Shown here piece by piece: positions 16,179 through 19,765 of a stretch of DNA of 19,765 nucleotides. Positions within the stretch are counted from its first letter, which is position 1. Each line of letters opens with the position of its first letter. The translations under genes were made by a program, and so were the position numbers. Source of the stretch: Pseudomonadota bacterium (lineage in GTDB: Bacteria > Pseudomonadota > Alphaproteobacteria > Reyranellales > Reyranellaceae). The stretch is taken from NCBI GenBank assembly GCA_023436825.1, contig JAEZHS010000470.1, positions 1 through 19,765 on the forward strand, read 5' to 3'. The notes below the pieces were generated by a model. That model saw only the letters and a list, made by a program, of their open reading frames with translations. It was not told the DNA's origin and searched no databases.

Positions 16179-16757
16179 ATGCGCGACCTGGTGGTTTTTC
16201 CCGGCATGATGACGCCCGTCTACGCCATGCGCCTGAAATCCCTGGCGGCGATCGAGCAGGCGATGGCCGCCGACAAGGAAATCTTCTTCATCACCCAGCG
16301 GCGAGCGGCCGACGACGATCCCGGTCCCGACGACCTTTACGCCGTAGGCGTCGTCGCGCGGCCGATCGAGGTCGTCAGGATGCCCGATGGATCGATCAAG
16401 ATGATGGTGCAGGGCTTGCGCCGGGCCCGTGTAGCGCGCTTCGACACCGACGGCGGCTCTCTGGTCGCCGAGCTTGCGGCGGTCTCGCGGGAAAGGGCGG
16501 CCAGCGAGGAGGCGGCGACCATGTCGCGCGACCTGCTGCGGCGGTTCGAGGCCCATGCCAACATCAACCTGGCGGCGCCGCCGCAGGCGCTGCTTCAGCT
16601 GCCGCATCTCCACGATCCGGGCGGCATCGCCGACATGATTGCCCAGTACCTGTCGCTCAGCATCGAGCAGCGCCAGCAGGTCCTGGAGGCGACCGACGTC
16701 GTCCAGCGGATGCAGATGATCCTGGCGATGATGAGTCCGGACCGGCAAGCGGCCTGA
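16179..16757 (+). CDS. Stand-alone Lon N-terminal (substrate-binding) domain protein
   Basis: This 192-residue protein matches only the N-domain of ATP-dependent Lon protease. MRDLVVFPGMMTPVYAMRLKS is followed by DKEIFFITQRRAADDDPGPDDLYAVGVVA and MPDGSIKMMVQGLRRARVARF, then a helical half (ALLQLPHLHDPGGIADMIAQYLSL, LEATDVVQRMQMILAMM). These are Lon residues nearly in register. It stops where Lon continues into its coiled coil and AAA+ module. No Walker motifs or protease Ser/Lys follow in any frame before the next gene. The ATG at 16179 removes the first Lon strand; codons just upstream (IVWP) would extend the match, so a non-ATG start is possible. No clear ribosome-binding site is seen. It could be a Lon adaptor, a competitor, or a decaying fragment. 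Confidence 0.75.
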   Translation: MRDLVVFPGMMTPVYAMRLKSLAAIEQAMAADKEIFFITQRRAADDDPGPDDLYAVGVVARPIEVVRMPDGSIKMMVQGLRRARVARFDTDGGSLVAELAAVSRERAASEEAATMSRDLLRRFEAHANINLAAPPQALLQLPHLHDPGGIADMIAQYLSLSIEQRQQVLEATDVVQRMQMILAMMSPDRQAA

Positions 16758-16777
16758 TCGCCGAGGTGGCACGCGCG

Positions 16778-16802
16778 CCCGATCGACCCTATATCGATCG
16801 GG
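16778..16802 (+). other. Perfect 9-bp hairpin between the Lon-domain and ABC1 genes
   Basis: CCCGATCGA (16778-16786) pairs with TCGATCGGG (16794-16802) around the loop CCCTATA. It lies 20 bp after the Lon-domain stop and 44 bp before the ABC1 start. No U-run follows, so an intrinsic terminator is unlikely. A palindromic operator or mRNA-processing stem is possible. Confidence 0.6.
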
Positions 16803-16846
16803 ATGCGGGACGATCCACCTTCGAGCGGGCCATCTGGGTTCCGGCC

Positions 16847-18181
16847 ATGAGCCAGGACGAGGGCGATTCCCTCGGCGGCCGGCTCGGGCGCTATGCCCGG
16901 GTCGGCAGCTCGGTCGGCGGGCTGGCGGTGAAGCTCGCCGGCCAGCGCTATCTCGGCTGGACTCTCGACCGCGACAAGCACGCCACGGAACTGAAGGCGG
17001 CGTTGGGAGGACTGAAGGGGCCGCTGATGAAGGCGGCCCAGCTCATCGCCACCATCCCCGACGCGCTGCCGCCGGAATATGCGCGCGAGCTCGCTCAGCT
17101 GCAGGCCAATGCGCCGGCCATGGGCTGGGCCTTCGTGCGCCGGCGCATGGCGACCGAACTCGGCCCGGATTGGCAGTCGAAGTTCGCCAGGTTCGACAAG
17201 GAGGCGTCGTTCGCCGCCTCGCTGGGGCAGGTCCATCGCGCGACGCTGCTCGACGGCACCGAAGTCGCCTGCAAGCTGCAGTACCCGGACATGGCATCGG
17301 CGCTGGAAGCCGATCTCAACCAGCTCAAGCTGGTGTTCGCCGTCGGCCAGCGGTTCGACCCCGCCATCCGCACCGACGAGATCCATGCCGAGATCACCAC
17401 GCGGCTGCGCGAGGAGCTCGACTATCGCCGCGAGGCCAGGCACGTCGCGCTCTACCGCCACATGCTGCGTGACGAGCCCAACGTGCACGTGCCCGAGGTC
17501 GTGGCCACGCATTCGACCGACCGGCTGCTCACCATGACCTGGCTCCAGGGCGAGCCGTTGCTCAACTGGAAGAGCCGTTCGCAGGACGAGAAGGACCAGC
17601 TCGCCGTCCACATGTTCCGCGCCTGGTACGTGCCGTTCTATTTCTACGGCGTGATCCACGGCGATCCGCATCTCGGCAACTACACGGTGCGGCCCGACGG
17701 CTCGGTCAACCTGATGGATTTCGGCTGCGTGCGCATCTTTCCGCCGCGCTTCGTGCGCGGCTCGATCGAGCTCTATCGCGCGCTGCTGGCCGACGACCAG
17801 GATCGTGCCGTCGCCGCCTACGAGGATTGGGGGTTCACGGGTCTCAGCCGCGAGATGATCGCCGTTCTGAACCGCTGGGCCGCCTTCCTGTACGGTCCGC
17901 TGATGGATGACCGGCCGCGCCGGCTGACCGAAGGCATGGCCGACGGTCACGGCCGCGAGATGGCGCAGAACGTGTTCGGCGAGCTGCGCCGCATGGGCGG
18001 TGTGCGCCCGCCGCGCGAGTTCGTGTTCATGGACCGGGCCGCCATCGGGCTCGGCGCCGTGTTCATCCATCTGCGGGCCTCGATCAACTGGCATCGCCTG
18101 TTCGAGAGCCTGGTCGGCGACTTCGACATCGAGGCGCTGACGCGGCGCCAGCAGGCGGCATTGACGGAGGCGGGGCTGTGA
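16847..18181 (+). CDS. ABC1/UbiB-family atypical kinase (AarF-like)
   Basis: The protein has 444 residues. Members of this family bind ATP and support quinone or lipid metabolism, usually at membranes. Seen: K62-A-A-Q65 followed by LIATIPDALPPEYARELAQLQ, the family-specific N-terminal segment, here with Ala in place of the Gly of the usual KxGQ; the Ala-rich loop FAASLGQVHRAT replacing the kinase P-loop; Lys143 in ACKLQYP; E190-L-D192 in REELDYRREA; the catalytic loop IHGDPHLGN with H271 and D273; and the metal-binding D291-F-G. No C-terminal membrane helix is obvious. The ATG at 16847 lacks a Shine-Dalgarno sequence but gives the expected N-terminus (RLGRYARVGSSVGGLAVKLAGQRYLG). Its stop overlaps the next gene by GTGA. 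The open frame upstream to 16133 is read-through. Confidence 0.9.
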   Translation: MSQDEGDSLGGRLGRYARVGSSVGGLAVKLAGQRYLGWTLDRDKHATELKAALGGLKGPLMKAAQLIATIPDALPPEYARELAQLQANAPAMGWAFVRRRMATELGPDWQSKFARFDKEASFAASLGQVHRATLLDGTEVACKLQYPDMASALEADLNQLKLVFAVGQRFDPAIRTDEIHAEITTRLREELDYRREARHVALYRHMLRDEPNVHVPEVVATHSTDRLLTMTWLQGEPLLNWKSRSQDEKDQLAVHMFRAWYVPFYFYGVIHGDPHLGNYTVRPDGSVNLMDFGCVRIFPPRFVRGSIELYRALLADDQDRAVAAYEDWGFTGLSREMIAVLNRWAAFLYGPLMDDRPRRLTEGMADGHGREMAQNVFGELRRMGGVRPPREFVFMDRAAIGLGAVFIHLRASINWHRLFESLVGDFDIEALTRRQQAALTEAGL

Positions 18182-18570
18182 GCGCTGAAGGATTGAGGGT
18201 GCTGCCGAGCCTTCACGGCCCGGCCGAGACGCTGGACAGGCTCGAAGCCGCCGTGACCCGTCACGGCATGACGATATTCGCCCGCATCGACCACGGCGCC
18301 GCGGCCAAGAAGGTCGGCCTGGAACTGCGGCCGACCGTGGTCGTGTTCTTCGGCAATCCGCGGGCCGGCACGCCCGCCATGCAGGTGACTCCCACGGTCG
18401 CCATCGACCTGCCGATGCGCATGCTTATCTGGCAGGACGACAAGGATGCGACATGGCTCGCCTACAACGAGCCGGCCTGGCTGTTTCGTCGCCACGGCAT
18501 CGTCGACGACGGTAGCGCCGACGTGATGGTCGACGTGCTGGCGAGCATCGGCGGCGAAGCGACCGGATGA
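18178..18570 (+). CDS. DUF302 family protein
   Basis: This 130-residue protein starts at a GTG that overlaps the ABC1 stop (GTGA), which implies translational coupling. The body matches DUF302: TLDRLEAAVTRHGMTIFARIDHGAAAKKVGLELRPTVVVFFGNPRAGTPAMQVTPTVAIDLPMRMLIWQDD, with the GNPRAGTPAMQ segment and the IDLPMRMLIW strand being diagnostic. There is no signal peptide or membrane segment in this reading, so it is probably cytoplasmic. The function of the family is not established. Its stop overlaps the next gene by ATGA. Confidence 0.85.
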   Translation: MSAEGLRVLPSLHGPAETLDRLEAAVTRHGMTIFARIDHGAAAKKVGLELRPTVVVFFGNPRAGTPAMQVTPTVAIDLPMRMLIWQDDKDATWLAYNEPAWLFRRHGIVDDGSADVMVDVLASIGGEATG

Positions 18571-19484
18571 TGAACATCCTGATGACGGGTTCGTCGGGCT
18601 GGCTCGGCCAGACCCTGGTGCCGCGGCTCGTGCGCGACGGCCACAAGGTCGTCGGCCTCGATCCCGAGCCCGGGCCGACCACCGACGTCGTGGGCTCGGT
18701 CGGCGATCGCGCGCTGGTGCGCCATCTCGTGCGCGATCACGGCATCGAGGCGATCGTCCATGCCGCGGCGCGCCACAAGCCCCATATCGAGACGCACGAC
18801 AACTCTGAGTTCGTGGCGGTCAACGTGCAGGGCACGCTCAACCTCCTGGAGGAGGCGGTGGCGCCGGGCTCGAAGGTCGATCGCTTCGTCTTCACCTCGA
18901 CCACGTCGCTGATGATCTCGCAGAAGATCCGCGACGGCAAAGCCGGCGGCGCCGCGGAAGCGATGTGGATCGACGAGACGCTGGGGCCGCTCGAGCCGCG
19001 CAACATCTACGGCGTCACCAAGCGGGCCGCCGAGGAGCTGTGCCGGCTGTTCAACCACCTGCACAAGCTGCCGATCGTGATCCTGCGCACCTCGCGGTTC
19101 TTCCCCGAGGAGGACGACATGGCGCACGCCATCGAGCAGTCGGGCGACAACACCAAGGCCAACGAGTTCCTGTTCCGCCGGCTCTCGGTCGAGGATGCCG
19201 CCGAAGCGCATGTCGCGGCGCTCGCCAAGGCACGCGAGGTCGGCTTCGACACTTTCATCGTCTCCGCCATGACGCCGTTCTCGCGCGCCGACTGCCGCGA
19301 GCTGATCGTCGATGCGCCGGCGGTCGTTGCACGCTACTTCCCCGACTATCGCGCGCTCTACGACAGGCGCGGCTGGACGATGTTCGCCTCGATCGACCGC
19401 GTTTACGATGCCGGCAAGGCCAGGGACCGGTTGGGCTTCACCTGCAAGACGGGCTTTCGCCAAATCCTCGACGGCCTGCGTTAA
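18567..19484 (+). CDS. NAD-dependent epimerase/dehydratase family protein (extended SDR)
   Basis: The protein has 305 residues. The nucleotide-binding motif G8-S-S-G11-W-L-G14 lies in ILMTGSSGWLGQTLV. D39 region LVGLDPEP-like residues (VVGLDPEPG) end the second strand and favour NAD or NADP binding. HAAARHKPH and NVQGTLNLLEEA are the expected SDR steps. The catalytic pair is Y148-G-V-T-K152, with Ser/Thr in VFTSTTS upstream. The C-terminal half (ILRTSRFFPEEDD, FLFRRLSVEDAAEAHVAAL) is that of nucleotide-sugar epimerases, but the substrate is not evident. The start overlaps the DUF302 stop (ATGA), and a second ATG at 18570 would remove one residue. It is the last gene of this coupled set. Confidence 0.88.
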   Translation: MMNILMTGSSGWLGQTLVPRLVRDGHKVVGLDPEPGPTTDVVGSVGDRALVRHLVRDHGIEAIVHAAARHKPHIETHDNSEFVAVNVQGTLNLLEEAVAPGSKVDRFVFTSTTSLMISQKIRDGKAGGAAEAMWIDETLGPLEPRNIYGVTKRAAEELCRLFNHLHKLPIVILRTSRFFPEEDDMAHAIEQSGDNTKANEFLFRRLSVEDAAEAHVAALAKAREVGFDTFIVSAMTPFSRADCRELIVDAPAVVARYFPDYRALYDRRGWTMFASIDRVYDAGKARDRLGFTCKTGFRQILDGLR

Positions 19485-19485
19485 G

Positions 19486-19545
19486 AGTCTTGCCGGACCT
19501 TCGCGCATTCACATGCGCGGTAGGGCCTCCAGGCCCGCTCGTGCT
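19486..19545. repeat. REP-like repeat downstream of the epimerase gene
   Basis: The stretch starts TCTTGCCGGACC like the flank of the 15927-16093 island. It then has a stem CGCGCAT-TCAC-ATGCGCG (19502-19519) and GGGCCT-CC-AGGCCC (19523-19536) followed by CGCTCGTGCTC. This last part parallels the CTCCAGGCCCGCTCATGATC of the earlier island. Confidence 0.65.
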
Positions 19546-19609
19546 CTTCGCTGGGGCGAGCAACTACAATAAAAGGGGTGAAAGTCGTAACCCACAACAC
19601 CACTGGTTC

Positions 19610-19654
19610 CCACCCTTCGAGACGCATCGCGTCGCGGTGCTCCTCAGGATGAGG
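19610..19654. repeat. Interspersed intergenic repeat (CTTCGAGACGC...CTCCTCAGGATGAGG type)
   Basis: CACCCTTCGAGACGC, a small stem GACGC-ATC-GCGTC (19621-19633) and CTCCTCAGGATGAGG match a dispersed intergenic repeat that I recall from many alphaproteobacterial genomes. There is no coding content. Confidence 0.6.
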
Positions 19655-19731
19655 CCGTGGTTTCGTGCACCAGGGTCGGTTTACGCCGGTGACAACTCCA
19701 GTGGCGGGATTTCTGCTGGCCTCAACGAAGA

Positions 19732-19751
19732 CGCGCGACTGGAGTCGCGCG
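19732..19751. repeat. Perfect 9-bp palindrome at the window end
   Basis: CGCGCGACT (19732-19740) and AGTCGCGCG (19743-19751) are separated by GG. The shape (dyad around a GG or CC centre) resembles the REP unit dyads elsewhere in the window, but the arm sequence differs. From 19655 to 19765 nothing coding is supported. Confidence 0.55.
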
Positions 19752-19765
19752 ACCCAGCCATGATA

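Noticed and set aside
16133..16846. Upstream extension of the ABC1 kinase to a GTG at 16133
   Set aside because: The extension runs through the Lon-domain gene in another frame and is Arg/Gly/Ala-rich without homology to the family. The ATG at 16847 gives the expected N-terminus.
19571..19595. Resemblance of GGGGTGAAAGTCGTAAC to the conserved 3' end of 16S rRNA
   Set aside because: The match is short and has an extra base. The surrounding sequence does not continue as 16S rRNA on either side.

Overview
The window is high-GC DNA with dense gene packing. The set of families (a fused indolepyruvate ferredoxin oxidoreductase, a Liv-type ABC operon, PepF, an ABC1 kinase) and the intergenic repeats suggest an alphaproteobacterium, for example from the Hyphomicrobiales or a Reyranella-like group. 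This is judged from protein and repeat style only; no rRNA or other marker is present to fix the taxon.

Layout. Positions 1-937 (minus) hold the N-terminal 312 residues of an acyl-CoA dehydrogenase-fold flavoenzyme cut by the window edge. Positions 1085-1393 (plus) encode a small secreted Gly/Ser-rich protein. Positions 1482-4958 (minus) encode a full-length fused indolepyruvate ferredoxin oxidoreductase. A 353-bp divergent intergenic region with a good sigma70-type promoter separates it from 5312-8872 (plus), a 1186-residue membrane protein of unrecognised family. It has a Cys-paired, receptor-like ectodomain and about ten membrane helices, and is the most novel-looking object here.

Positions 8928-13634 (plus) are a complete branched-chain-amino-acid-type ABC transporter in the order livG, livF, substrate-binding protein, livH, livM. 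It is followed without a real gap by a GAF-domain protein (13644-14144) and an M3-family oligoendopeptidase F (14156-15925). Together with the oxidoreductase, these genes make a plausible set for taking up amino acids or related acids, trimming peptides and oxidising 2-oxo acids. The functional link is inference.

After a 160-bp island of inverted repeats come a stand-alone Lon N-terminal domain (16179-16757), an ABC1/UbiB-type atypical kinase (16847-18181), a DUF302 protein (18178-18570) and an NAD-dependent epimerase (18567-19484). The last three overlap by 4 bp at each junction and are probably translationally coupled.

The junctions are rich in palindromic repeats. One REP-like family recurs at 11695-11762, 15927-16093 and 19486-19545. 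Different repeats sit at 12630-12700 and 19610-19654. Two of them lie where the ribosome-binding sites of livH and livM would be expected. No tRNA, rRNA, CRISPR array, insertion sequence or phage gene was seen.
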